In this document: positions 31,861-41,171 of the stretch, one piece after another | How positions within the stretch are numbered: the first letter of the stretch is position 1 | How the letters are laid out: every line of letters starts with the position of its first letter | From: Ferrovibrio sp. MS7 | GTDB lineage: Bacteria; Pseudomonadota; Alphaproteobacteria; Ferrovibrionales; Ferrovibrionaceae | Direction: 5' to 3' | NCBI RefSeq assembly: GCF_038404985.1 | Contig: NZ_JBBKBA010000001.1 | Location: forward strand, 1,144,001-1,208,000 | DNA: 64,000 bases | Notes under the pieces: generated by a model | What the model was told of the DNA's origin: nothing | Seen by the model: the letters and a program-made list of their open reading frames with translations, nothing else | The model's database searches: none | Translations under genes and position numbers: made by a program

Positions 31861-33048
31861 ATGTCCGTACATACTGCCTTCAGCCGCCGCCAGCTTTTGG
31901 GCGCCGCCGCCATCGCCGCTATGCTGGCGCTGCCGGGCGCCGCTGCCCATGCCGCTGATCCGATCAAGATCGGCCTGGTCGCCGCGCTTTCGGGCCAGTC
32001 GGCGAAATCCGGTGAAGCCATCACCCGTGGCCTCACCATCGCCATCGAGGAAGTGAACGCCAAGGGCGGCGTACTCGGCCGGCCGCTGGAACTGATCCGC
32101 CGCGACGACGAGAGCAACCCCGGCAAGGGCCTGCTGGCGGCGCGTGAACTGGTGCAGCGCGAGAAGGTGGCGGTGCTGTTCGGCGGCCTCGATACGCCGG
32201 TCTCCATGGCCATCGTGCCCTATATGAATACCGAGAAGGTGCCCTTCATGGGCGTCTGGGCCGCCGGCACGCCGATCACTCGCAATGGTGCGGCCGAGAA
32301 TTATGCCTTCCGCGTTTCCGCCGTGGACGAGATCGTCGATCAGGCCCTGGTCGATTACGCGGTGAAGAAATACGGCGCCAAGAAGCCGGGCATGATCCTG
32401 ATCAACAATTCCTGGGGCGAGTCGAACGAGGCTGGCCTGAAGAAGGCGCTCGGCGGCGCCAACATGCCCTATGCCGGCATCGAGAAGTTCAACGATGCCG
32501 ATGTCGACGTGGTGCCGCAGCTCACCCGGCTGAAGGCGGCCGGTGCCGATACGCTGTTCATGGTCGGCAATGTGGCGCCCAGCTCCATCGTGGTGAAGTC
32601 ACTCGACCGCATGGGCTGGGATGTGCCCATCGTGTCGCATTGGGGTCCGGCCGGTGGCCGCTTCAACGAACTGGCCGGTGCCAGCGCGCCCAAGGTGCAT
32701 TTCATCCAGACCTTCACCTTCTCGGGCAAGCTGACGCCGAAGGGCGAGCAGGTTTTCGCCGCGCTGAAGAAGAAGTTCCCGGAGATCAAGACCACTGCCG
32801 ACGTGACGCCGGCGGTCGGCATCGCCAATGCCTATGATGGCCTGCATCTCACCGCGCTGGCGATTGCCAAGGCCGGCAGCACCGAAGGCCCCAAGGTGCG
32901 CATGGGTTTCTACGGCATCGACAAGTATGACGGCCTGATCAAGAGCTACTTCAAGCCGTTCTCATCCGATAACCAGGATGCGCTTGGGCCCAAGGACTAT
33001 ATCTTCACCCGCTTCGTCGGCCCGGAAATCCTCCCGTTGACCAATTGA
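31861..33048 (+). CDS. HAAT-type ABC transporter, periplasmic substrate-binding protein 2
   Basis: 395 aa. Tat-type signal (SRRQLLGAAAIAAMLALPGAAAHA, cleavage after about residue 31), then a type 1 periplasmic binding fold: IKIGLVAALSGQSAKSGEAITRGLTIAIEEVNAKGG, LELIRRDDESNPGKGLLAARELVQREKVAVLFGG. It is distinct from the first importer's binding protein. Its genetic partner downstream is an amidohydrolase, so a cyclic amide, pyrimidine or similar nitrogen compound is a reasonable ligand (inference). A GGGGGAG site precedes the ATG. A strong hairpin directly after its stop may limit read-through into the permease gene. Confidence 0.9.
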   Translation: MSVHTAFSRRQLLGAAAIAAMLALPGAAAHAADPIKIGLVAALSGQSAKSGEAITRGLTIAIEEVNAKGGVLGRPLELIRRDDESNPGKGLLAARELVQREKVAVLFGGLDTPVSMAIVPYMNTEKVPFMGVWAAGTPITRNGAAENYAFRVSAVDEIVDQALVDYAVKKYGAKKPGMILINNSWGESNEAGLKKALGGANMPYAGIEKFNDADVDVVPQLTRLKAAGADTLFMVGNVAPSSIVVKSLDRMGWDVPIVSHWGPAGGRFNELAGASAPKVHFIQTFTFSGKLTPKGEQVFAALKKKFPEIKTTADVTPAVGIANAYDGLHLTALAIAKAGSTEGPKVRMGFYGIDKYDGLIKSYFKPFSSDNQDALGPKDYIFTRFVGPEILPLTN

Positions 33049-33056
33049 TTGCCTCC

Positions 33057-33082
33057 TGCCGGGCCGTCTGCGCGGCCCGGCA
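33057..33082 (+). terminator. Hairpin after binding protein 2
   Basis: Perfect 10-bp stem (TGCCGGGCCG / CGGCCCGGCA, loop TCTGCG) nine bases past the stop, followed by GTTCTTCATT. It could be a leaky terminator or mRNA stabiliser giving excess binding protein over permease; the importer genes continue 24 bases later. Confidence 0.6.
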
Positions 33083-33106
33083 GTTCTTCATTGTTAGGGC
33101 AAGCCC

Positions 33107-33979
33107 ATGCTTCTCACCGCCGCCATCGTCTCCGGCCTCGGCCTCGGCAGCATGTATGGCCTGATCGCGCTCGGCTATCATGTCACCTATGCCGTGTCGA
33201 ACACGGTGAATTTCAGCCAGGGCAGCGTGGTGATGCTGGCTGCTGTGCTCGGCTACATCATCGGCGTCCGCTATGGCTGGCCGATGCCGCTGGCAATCAT
33301 TTTGAGCCTCATCCTCTGCGCCCTGTTCGGCCTCGTTGTCGAACGCTTCCTGGTGCGGCCGTTTGCTGAACGCGGCTCGAATGGCTGGCTGATGGCCACC
33401 GTGGCCGGCGGCATCATCCTGGATAATTGCGTGCTGTTCACTTTCGGCAAGGAGCCGCGAAGCTTTCCGTCCGAACTCGCGGTGAAGCCGGTGGAGATCA
33501 TCGGTGCCGGCGTCTATCCGCTGCAACTACTGATTCCGGTGGCGGGCTTGAGCCTTGCCGTGCTCTTGCAATTCGTCATGCAGCGCACGCGGCATGGCAA
33601 GGCCTTGCTGGCGGTGGTGCAGAATGCGGATGCCGCGCGCCTCATGGGCGTCAATGTACGCGCCGCGATTGCCATTTCCTTCGCCGTCTCGGCGCTGTTC
33701 GCCGGCATCGCCGGCCTGTTGATCGCACCGCTCTATGCGGTGCATTCGGATATGGGCACGCTGTTCGGCATCAAGGCCTTCGCCGTCGCCATCCTTGGCG
33801 GCATCGGCTCTGCCTGGGGCGTGATGCTGGCCGGTCTGGTCTTCGGCCTGATGGAAGCGCTGATCACCGTCTCGTTTGGCTCGACCTATACCCAGATCGT
33901 CACCTTCGCTCTGGTCATCGTGGCTTTGGCCTTCCTGCCCAATGGCCTTTTGGGCCGCGCCAGCGTCAAGAAAGTCTAG
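33107..33979 (+). CDS. HAAT ABC transporter permease 2, LivH type
   Basis: 290 aa. LivH features: IVSGLGLGSMYGLIALGYHVTYAVSNTVNFSQGSVVMLAAVLGYIIG (the NFS-G motif), AVVQNADAARLMGVNVRAAIAISFAVSALFAGIAGLLIAPL as coupling loop, and FAVAILGGIGSAWGVMLAGLVFGLMEALITVSFGSTYTQIVTFALVIVAL. It forms the channel with the LivM part of the next, fused protein. The gap to that gene is three bases. Confidence 0.9.
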   Translation: MLLTAAIVSGLGLGSMYGLIALGYHVTYAVSNTVNFSQGSVVMLAAVLGYIIGVRYGWPMPLAIILSLILCALFGLVVERFLVRPFAERGSNGWLMATVAGGIILDNCVLFTFGKEPRSFPSELAVKPVEIIGAGVYPLQLLIPVAGLSLAVLLQFVMQRTRHGKALLAVVQNADAARLMGVNVRAAIAISFAVSALFAGIAGLLIAPLYAVHSDMGTLFGIKAFAVAILGGIGSAWGVMLAGLVFGLMEALITVSFGSTYTQIVTFALVIVALAFLPNGLLGRASVKKV

Positions 33980-33982
33980 GCC

Positions 33983-36487
33983 ATGCCGCGTTCCGCCCTC
34001 ATGCCGCTGCTGATTTTCGCTTTCACCATGCTCGGCATCATTCTCGCCGGCATGGCCAAGGGCTACATGCTGCTGGTGCTCTCCCTGATCGCCATGACGG
34101 CCACGGTCGGCGTCGGCCTCAATGTGTTGCTCGGCCTCACCGGCCAGGTCTCCTTCGGCCATGTCGGTTTCTATGCGCTCGGCGCCTATACCACCGGCAT
34201 CCTGGCGCTTAAGGGCGTCAGTTTCTGGAGCGCCTTTCCGCTTGCCGGCCTGATCGGCGGCGCCATCGGCTTCCTGCTCGCCTTGCCGGCGTTGCGCGTC
34301 AAGGGGCCGTATCTTGCCATGGTGACGATTGCCTTTGCCTTCATCATCGAACATGGCGCGGTGGAATGGCGCGACCTCACTGGGGGCGCCAATGGCCTGA
34401 TGGGGATCATGCCGCCGGCCCTGGGCCGCATCTCCTTCGGCGAGCGCGAAATGGCGATGCTTGCCGTGCTGCTCGCCGGCCTGGCTTTCGCGCTGTATCA
34501 CCGGCTCGATAAATCCGCCTGGGGCCTCGGCATGCGCGCGGTGCGCGATGCGGAAACCGCCGCGCAGTCGCTGGGCCTCGATCCGGTGAAAATCAAGGTG
34601 GTGGCCTTCACGCTTTCCGCCGTGCTCACCGCTTTGGCTGGGGCGCTGTTCTCGCCGCTGATGATGTTCATCGCGCCAAGCTCGTTTCCCTTCTTCCAGT
34701 CGATCCTGTTTCTGCTGGCGGTGATCATCGGCGGCGCCGGCTCGGTGCTGGGGCCGTTGCTTGGCGCCGTGGTGGTGGTCGGCCTGCCGGAAGTGCTGTC
34801 CGATTTCGCCGAATACCGGCTGCTGTTTTTCGGCGTGGTGCTGCTGGTGGTGCTGTGGGCAGCGCCGAAGGGCCTGATCGGCACGCTTGGCAATCGTTTC
34901 CGCCGCGAGGATCCGCGTCGCGCAATGGAAGACAGCGACATGCTGCTGCCCGATATCGCCGCCTGGCTGAAACCGGCCGATCCGGCGCCGCTGGAAGTGA
35001 AGGGGCTGGGCATTTCGTTCGGCGGCCTGCGCGCCGCGCATGACGTGGCCTTCACCGCACAGCCCGGCCAGGTCACCAGCGTGATCGGCCCCAACGGCGC
35101 CGGCAAGACCACGGTGCTGAATATGATCGGCGGCTTCTACAAGCCAGGCAGCGGGTCGATCCAGTTGCAGCATGGCGAACTGGCTGGCTTGCCGGCCTGG
35201 CGCATCGCCCGTGCCGGCATCGCCCGCACCTATCAGACGACGCAGCTTTTTCCCGAACTCAGCGTCATCGATAACATCCGTATCGCGCTGCGCCGCGGCC
35301 GGCTGGGCGCGCTGCTGGGACGGGCCGGGGCGAGGGGCGCGGAAGAAGATGCGGTGGCCGAGGCGCTGCTCGCCTTCGTCGGCTACCGCGAGCCGCTGGC
35401 GCGGCTGGCCGGATCGCTGCCCCATGTCGATCGCCGCCTGGTGGAGATCGCCCGCGCGCTCGCCACCCGCCCGCGCGTGCTGCTGCTGGATGAACCTGCC
35501 GCCGGCCTGATGCGTGCCGACAAGGATGGCTTGAGCCTGCTGCTGCGCCGCATTGCCGATGCCGGCATCGCGGTGATCCTGGTGGAGCATGACATGACCC
35601 TGGTCATGGGCATCTCCGATCATATCGTGGTGCTGGATGCCGGCACGCCGATTGCCGCCGGCGCGCCGCTGGCGGTGCGTGGCGATGCCCGCGTCATCAA
35701 GGCCTATCTCGGCGAGGCCGGCGCCACCGGCCGGCCGCGCGCCGCGCCCTGGCAGGGGCCGAGCGATCCGATCCTGGCGGCGGTGAACCTCACCGCCGGC
35801 TACGGCGCCGCACCGGTGCTGGAGAAACTCAACATCGCGGTGAAGCCCGGCGAGTTGGTGGCTCTGCTCGGCGCCAATGGTGCCGGCAAATCCACCGCTA
35901 TGCGCGCCATCAGCGGCCTGCTGCGGCCTATCGAGGGCCAGGTGCTGCTGAACGATGCCGAATTGCGCCAGCAATCGGCGCCGGCCATTGCGCGCGCCGG
36001 CCTTGCCCTGGTGCCGGAAGGGCGGCAGGTATTTCCCGAACTGAGCGTGCTCGACAACCTCAAGCTGGGTGCCTATACGCGCCGCGACTTCGATGCTGCC
36101 GAGATCGACGCGGTGCTGAACCGTTTCCCACGCCTGCGCGAACGCCTGCAACAGCGCGCCGGCCTGCTATCGGGCGGTGAGCAGCAGATGCTGGCTTTGG
36201 GCCGTGGCATGCTGGCGAAGCCGAAAGTCATGCTGCTGGACGAGCCCTCGCTCGGCCTGGCGCCGGCCATCGCGCAGGAAGTCTTTACCGTGCTGGCCGA
36301 TCTGCGCGATGAAGGCGTGACGCTGTTGCTGGTGGATCAGATGGCGACCCAGGCGCTGGCGGTGGCGGACCGCGCCTATGTGCTGGAACAGGGCCGCGTG
36401 GTGCGCGAGGGCCAGGCTGCCGAGCTGCGCGGCGACAAGGCCCTGGAAGCCGCCTATCTCGGCGGTGGCCAGGCAGCGGCGGAATAA
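33983..36487 (+). CDS. Fused HAAT transporter: LivM permease + LivG ATPase + LivF ATPase
   Basis: 834 aa in one open frame. Residues 1-305 are a LivM permease (NVLLGLTGQVSFGHVGFYALGAYTTG; MRAVRDAETAAQSLGLDPVKIKVVAFTLSAVLTALAGALFSP). Residues 336-580 are ATPase 1 (Walker A GPNGAGKTT 369-377; Walker B LLLDEPAAGL; H-loop His536). Residues 595-830 are ATPase 2 (Walker A GANGAGKST 630-638; signature LSGGEQQ 729-735; LLDEPSLGLAP). In ATPase 1 the signature region reads SLPHVDRRLVEIARAL, with Val where LivG proteins usually have Gly. These parts are normally three separate genes, as in the importer at 25124-28399. Fusion forces equal dosage and joins the LivM half-channel to both motors; LivH stays separate. 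Confidence 0.9.
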   Translation: MPRSALMPLLIFAFTMLGIILAGMAKGYMLLVLSLIAMTATVGVGLNVLLGLTGQVSFGHVGFYALGAYTTGILALKGVSFWSAFPLAGLIGGAIGFLLALPALRVKGPYLAMVTIAFAFIIEHGAVEWRDLTGGANGLMGIMPPALGRISFGEREMAMLAVLLAGLAFALYHRLDKSAWGLGMRAVRDAETAAQSLGLDPVKIKVVAFTLSAVLTALAGALFSPLMMFIAPSSFPFFQSILFLLAVIIGGAGSVLGPLLGAVVVVGLPEVLSDFAEYRLLFFGVVLLVVLWAAPKGLIGTLGNRFRREDPRRAMEDSDMLLPDIAAWLKPADPAPLEVKGLGISFGGLRAAHDVAFTAQPGQVTSVIGPNGAGKTTVLNMIGGFYKPGSGSIQLQHGELAGLPAWRIARAGIARTYQTTQLFPELSVIDNIRIALRRGRLGALLGRAGARGAEEDAVAEALLAFVGYREPLARLAGSLPHVDRRLVEIARALATRPRVLLLDEPAAGLMRADKDGLSLLLRRIADAGIAVILVEHDMTLVMGISDHIVVLDAGTPIAAGAPLAVRGDARVIKAYLGEAGATGRPRAAPWQGPSDPILAAVNLTAGYGAAPVLEKLNIAVKPGELVALLGANGAGKSTAMRAISGLLRPIEGQVLLNDAELRQQSAPAIARAGLALVPEGRQVFPELSVLDNLKLGAYTRRDFDAAEIDAVLNRFPRLRERLQQRAGLLSGGEQQMLALGRGMLAKPKVMLLDEPSLGLAPAIAQEVFTVLADLRDEGVTLLLVDQMATQALAVADRAYVLEQGRVVREGQAAELRGDKALEAAYLGGGQAAAE

Positions 36488-36491
36488 GGCC

Positions 36492-37721
36492 ATGTCTTTC
36501 GATCTCATCCTGCGCGATGTGCGGCTGCCCGAGAACGAGGCCGAGCGCGTTGATATCGGCCTATCCGGCGGCCGCATCGCCGCCGTGATGCCGGCATTGA
36601 AAGGCGACGGGCCTTCGCTGACCTTTGGTGGCCGGCTGGCATTGCCCGGATTCATCGAAACCCATCTGCATCTCGACAAGGCCTGCATCCTCGATCGCTG
36701 CGCCTGCGCCAAGGGCACATTGGAGGAGGCCATTGCGGAAGTGGCCGCCGCCAAGCGTGGTTTCACCGAAGCCGATATCGAAGCGCGGGCGGCGAAAGTG
36801 CTGGAACGCGCCATCGCGCAGGGCACCACGCGCATCCGTAGCCATGTGGAAGTGGATCCGCGCATCGGGCTGAAGGGCTTCGATGCGGTGATGCGGCTGC
36901 GCAAGGCCTATGCCTGGGCGTTGGATATCGAAATCTGTGTCTTTCCCCAGGAAGGTCTGCTGAACGATCCCGGCACCGAGGCGCTGCTGCGCCAGGCGCT
37001 GAAACAGGGTGCGCATCTGATCGGCGGCTGCCCCTATACCGACACGGACCCGTTCGGCCAGATCGAACGCATCTTCTCGATTGCCCGCGAATTCGATGTC
37101 GACATCGACTTCCACCTCGATTTCGATCTCGATGCCTCGCGCAACACCATCGAGGAAGTCTGCCGCCAGACCGAAGCGCATGGCTGGGGCGGGCGGGTGG
37201 CTATCGGCCATGTCACCAAGCTTTCCGCCATGCCGGCGGCGCAGTTTGATCATATCGCGCGGCTCTTGGCCGATGCCGGCGTGGCAGTGACGGTGCTGCC
37301 CGCGACCGATCTGTTCCTGATGGGCCGGGGCTTCGACCATAACGTGCCGCGCGGCGTGGCGCCGGCGCATCGCCTGCTGCGCCAGGGCGTCAATTGCTCG
37401 CTTTCCACCAATAATGTGCTCAATCCCTTCACGCCGTTTGGCGATGCCTCGCTGGTGCGCATGGCCAATCTGTTCGCCAATGCCGCACAGCTTGGCCGGC
37501 CGCAGGACATGGCCGATTGCTTCGACATGGTGACGCGCCGCTCGGCAAGGCTGCTCAACTTGAGCAGCTATGGCATTGCCGCCGGTGCCGAGGCCGACAT
37601 CGTGGTGCTGGATGCGGAAAGCCGCGCCCAGGCGGTGGCGGAACTGGCGCAACCGCTGATCGGCTTCAAGCGCGGGCGCCAGAGCTTCACGCGCCCGGCG
37701 CCGGCATTGAATAAGCCCTAG
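36492..37721 (+). CDS. Amidohydrolase-family protein, cytosine deaminase/AtzC-like
   Basis: 409 aa from the ATG four bases after the fused transporter gene. Metal-site features: His58-x-His60 in ETHLHLDKA, His208 in DFHLDFDLDASRNTIEEVC, His240 in IGHVTKLSAM. In cytosine deaminase the next motifs supply a catalytic Glu and a metal-binding Asp; here the matching positions look like Phe211 and Asn307 (STNNVLNPFTPFGD). It is therefore unlikely to be a simple cytosine deaminase, and may hydrolyse another ring or amide with a different metal arrangement. Operon position says that it acts on the compound brought in by importer 2. The alignment is by eye. Confidence 0.8.
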   Translation: MSFDLILRDVRLPENEAERVDIGLSGGRIAAVMPALKGDGPSLTFGGRLALPGFIETHLHLDKACILDRCACAKGTLEEAIAEVAAAKRGFTEADIEARAAKVLERAIAQGTTRIRSHVEVDPRIGLKGFDAVMRLRKAYAWALDIEICVFPQEGLLNDPGTEALLRQALKQGAHLIGGCPYTDTDPFGQIERIFSIAREFDVDIDFHLDFDLDASRNTIEEVCRQTEAHGWGGRVAIGHVTKLSAMPAAQFDHIARLLADAGVAVTVLPATDLFLMGRGFDHNVPRGVAPAHRLLRQGVNCSLSTNNVLNPFTPFGDASLVRMANLFANAAQLGRPQDMADCFDMVTRRSARLLNLSSYGIAAGAEADIVVLDAESRAQAVAELAQPLIGFKRGRQSFTRPAPALNKP

Positions 37722-37743
37722 CGGCGCTGCCGCGAGAACGGCC

Positions 37744-38532
<789 letters not shown>

Positions 38533-38620
38533 AGGCTTCCTCTCCGTTTTGTTGACAATCATACGGGGCGGCGCCTACCGTTGCCACAATCATAAGAATA
38601 CGGGGGGCAGGGAAACCACG

Positions 38621-40303
38621 ATGGCGGCAGAGCGGCCTTTTCCATGGGAGAAATCCTATCCGCCCGGCATGCGCTGGGATGCGCCGATTGTGCGTTCCAG
38701 CCTGCCCGACATGCTGCGCCGCGCTGTGGCGGAACACGGTCCCAGTCCGATCCTGGAATACCGCGATAGCGTCATCAGTTTCACGGAACTGGGGCGGCAG
38801 GCGGAAGCATTTGCAGCCGCCCTGCTGCGCGACGGTATCGGCAAGGGCAGTACGGTAGCATTGTACTTGCCCAACACGCCCTATCATCCCTTCTGCTTTT
38901 TCGGCAGCGGTATCGCCGGGGCAAAGGTGACGCATCTCTCGCCGCTCGATGCCGAGCGCGAACTGGCGCACAAGCTTTCCGATAGCGGCGCGCGGCTGCT
39001 GGTGACGGTGGATTACCCCGCGATGCTCAGCATGGCGCTGAAGCTGAAAGCCGCCGGGCTGGTGGATCAAGTCGTTGTCGGCTCGGAAGTCGATTATGCC
39101 CTGCCGGCCTCTTCTCTGATGCCGATACCGGCAGAGCCGGGCGTGCAGCGCTTCAGCGATTTCATTGCCAATGCCGTGGCGCCCGCCGCTTGGCCTGCTG
39201 TGGGGCCCGACGATATCGCGCTGCTGCAATATACCGGCGGCACCACCGGGCGTGCCAAGGGCGCCATGCTCACCCATGGCAATCTCACCGCCGCCTTATC
39301 GATGTATGATGAATGGTATAATCGCCAGGCTGATGATGTGAGCATGCGCCAGCGCGTCATCGGCGTGCTGCCGCTATTCCATATCTATGCGCTCACCACC
39401 ATTCTGCTGCGCCAGGTGGCGGCCGGCGGCGAAATCCTGCTGCGGCCGCGCTTCGATGTTGAAACCACATTGCGCGATATCGAGCAGAAGCGTGCCTCGG
39501 CCTTTCCCGGCGTGCCGACCATGTGGATCGCGCTGGCCAATCATCCCGGCATTGAGACGCGCGACTTTTCCTCGTTGCAGCATTGCGGCTCCGGAGGCGC
39601 GCCCTTGCCGGTCGAAGTCGCGGCGCGGTTCGAGAAGCTCACCGGCATGCGGCTTGGTGGCGGCTGGGGCATGACCGAAACCTCGCCCGCCGGCACGGCG
39701 CAGTTGCGCCATGGCCTGCACAAGCCGGGTTCTGTCGGCCTGCCGATGCCGGGTATCGAAATGGATGTGGTGGCGCTCGACGATCCGCGCCGCAAGCTCG
39801 GGCCCAACCAGACTGGTGAAATCCGCATCAAGGGCTTGAATGTCACGCCTGGTTACTGGAACCGTCCGGAGGAAACAGCGGAAGCCTTCGTGGATGGCTA
39901 TTTCCTCACTGGCGATATCGGGCATTACGATGAGGACGGCTATTTCTATCTCGTCGACCGCAAGAAGGACATGATCATTTCCGGCGGTTTCAATGTCTAT
40001 CCGCAACTGATCGAGCAGGCGATCTACGAGCATCCGGCGGTGGCGGAAGTGCTGGTGGTTGGCGTGCCGGATGGTTATCGCGGCGAGGCGGCGAAGGCCT
40101 TCATCACCGTGAAGCCGGGCCAGGCCGAATTCACCCTCGATGAACTGCGCGCCTTCCTGGCCGACAAGGTCGGGCGCCATGAAATGCCGGCGATGCTGGA
40201 ATTTCGCGAGGCCCTGCCGCGCACGCCGGTGGGCAAATTGTCGAAGAAGGAATTGCGCGACGAAGAACGCGCCAAAGTATCTCAGGAGAAAGCCGCGTCA
40301 TGA
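38621..40303 (+). CDS. AMP-forming acyl-CoA synthetase 3 (long-chain/dicarboxylate type)
   Basis: 560 aa. Motifs: LQYTGGTTGRAKGAMLTHGNL, GWGMTETSPAGT, TGDIGHYDEDGYFYLVDRKKDMIISGGFNVYPQLIE and the C-terminal PRTPVGKLSKKELRDEE with the catalytic Lys. The opening FPWEKSYPPGMRWDAP and the overall layout resemble long-chain fatty-acid and pimeloyl/dicarboxylate-CoA ligases. GGCAGGGA precedes the ATG. Its stop overlaps the following SDR by four bases (ATGA), so acid activation and an oxidoreduction step are coupled. Confidence 0.87.
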   Translation: MAAERPFPWEKSYPPGMRWDAPIVRSSLPDMLRRAVAEHGPSPILEYRDSVISFTELGRQAEAFAAALLRDGIGKGSTVALYLPNTPYHPFCFFGSGIAGAKVTHLSPLDAERELAHKLSDSGARLLVTVDYPAMLSMALKLKAAGLVDQVVVGSEVDYALPASSLMPIPAEPGVQRFSDFIANAVAPAAWPAVGPDDIALLQYTGGTTGRAKGAMLTHGNLTAALSMYDEWYNRQADDVSMRQRVIGVLPLFHIYALTTILLRQVAAGGEILLRPRFDVETTLRDIEQKRASAFPGVPTMWIALANHPGIETRDFSSLQHCGSGGAPLPVEVAARFEKLTGMRLGGGWGMTETSPAGTAQLRHGLHKPGSVGLPMPGIEMDVVALDDPRRKLGPNQTGEIRIKGLNVTPGYWNRPEETAEAFVDGYFLTGDIGHYDEDGYFYLVDRKKDMIISGGFNVYPQLIEQAIYEHPAVAEVLVVGVPDGYRGEAAKAFITVKPGQAEFTLDELRAFLADKVGRHEMPAMLEFREALPRTPVGKLSKKELRDEERAKVSQEKAAS

Positions 40304-41064
40304 CCCACCCGTTTGATCTTTCCGGCCAAGTCGCCATCGTCACCGGCTCAAGCCGGGGCATTGGCCGCGCGGCGGCGCATGCGCTGGCGGCCTGCGGCGC
40401 GAAAGTGGTGATCTCGGCGCGCAAGGCCGAACCTTGCGAGGAGGTTGCCGCTGAGATCCGTATGAAAGGTGGCGAAGCACTGGTGGTGCCTTGCAACATC
40501 TCGCGCAAGCCGGAAGTCGAGGCGCTGGTCGCTGGCACGCTGCGGCATTGGCATCGCATCGACATCCTGGTCTGCAACGCGGCGATCAATCCGGTTTATG
40601 GCCCGCTCGGCAATTTGAGCGATGAAGCCTTCGACAAGATCATGCATGCCAATGTGAAGAGCAATCTCTGGCTCTCCAACCTGGTGCTGCCGGGCATGGC
40701 CGAGCGCGGTGGCGGCAGCATGATCATCGTCTCGTCCATCGCCGGTATCCGCGGCACGCCGGTGATCGGCGGCTACGGCATCTCGAAGGCGGCCGATTTC
40801 GCCCTGGCGCGCAATCTCGCCGTCGAGTGGGGCGTGAAGAATATCCGCGTCAACTGCGTGGCACCCGGCCTGATCAAGACCGATTTCGCCCGCGCGCTGT
40901 GGGAGGACGAGGCGCTGCTGAAACAGCGCACCGCCACCACCCCGTTGCGCCGCATCGGCGAGCCGGATGAGATCGGCGGCATCGTCGCCTTCCTCGCCTC
41001 TGGGGCGGCGAGTTTCATCACCGGCCAGGTGATCGTCGCCGATGGCGGTGTGACGATCGGGTAG
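40300..41064 (+). CDS. Short-chain dehydrogenase/reductase (SDR)
   Basis: 254 aa. Motifs: GSSRGIGRAAAHALAACG, CNAAINPVYGPL, the catalytic IVSSIAGIRGTPVIGGYGISKAA (Ser, Tyr, Lys) and the end ASFITGQVIVADGGVTIG. It overlaps the acyl-CoA ligase by ATGA and so acts in the same pathway, perhaps as a hydroxyacyl-CoA dehydrogenase. Similar proteins are annotated as DHRS4-like or 3-oxoacyl reductases. A dispersed palindrome lies just after the stop. Confidence 0.86.
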   Translation: MTHPFDLSGQVAIVTGSSRGIGRAAAHALAACGAKVVISARKAEPCEEVAAEIRMKGGEALVVPCNISRKPEVEALVAGTLRHWHRIDILVCNAAINPVYGPLGNLSDEAFDKIMHANVKSNLWLSNLVLPGMAERGGGSMIIVSSIAGIRGTPVIGGYGISKAADFALARNLAVEWGVKNIRVNCVAPGLIKTDFARALWEDEALLKQRTATTPLRRIGEPDEIGGIVAFLASGAASFITGQVIVADGGVTIG

Positions 41065-41083
41065 GGGCGCTCTTACACCAATT

Positions 41084-41157
41084 CGTCATCGCCGGGCTTG
41101 ACCCGGCGATCTCTCGCCATTTTGCCTGAGATCGCCGGGTCAAGCCCGGCGATGACG
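41084..41157. repeat. Dispersed intergenic palindrome, copy 3
   Basis: 74-bp element with arms CGTCATCGCCGGGCTTGAC and GTCAAGCCCGGCGATGACG around a short A/T-containing loop. It differs from copy 1 by CGCCGG in place of GCCCGGG and shares its right arm with copy 2. It lies between convergent genes and could serve both as a terminator. Confidence 0.8.
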
Positions 41158-41171
41158 CTCTTTAGGCAAGT

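Noticed and set aside
33527-36151. An 874-codon minus-strand frame opposite the second importer
   Set aside because: It lies antisense to the clear LivH and LivM-G-F coding regions, and its composition (His, Gln, Arg, Gly-rich) is that of GC-rich antisense frames.
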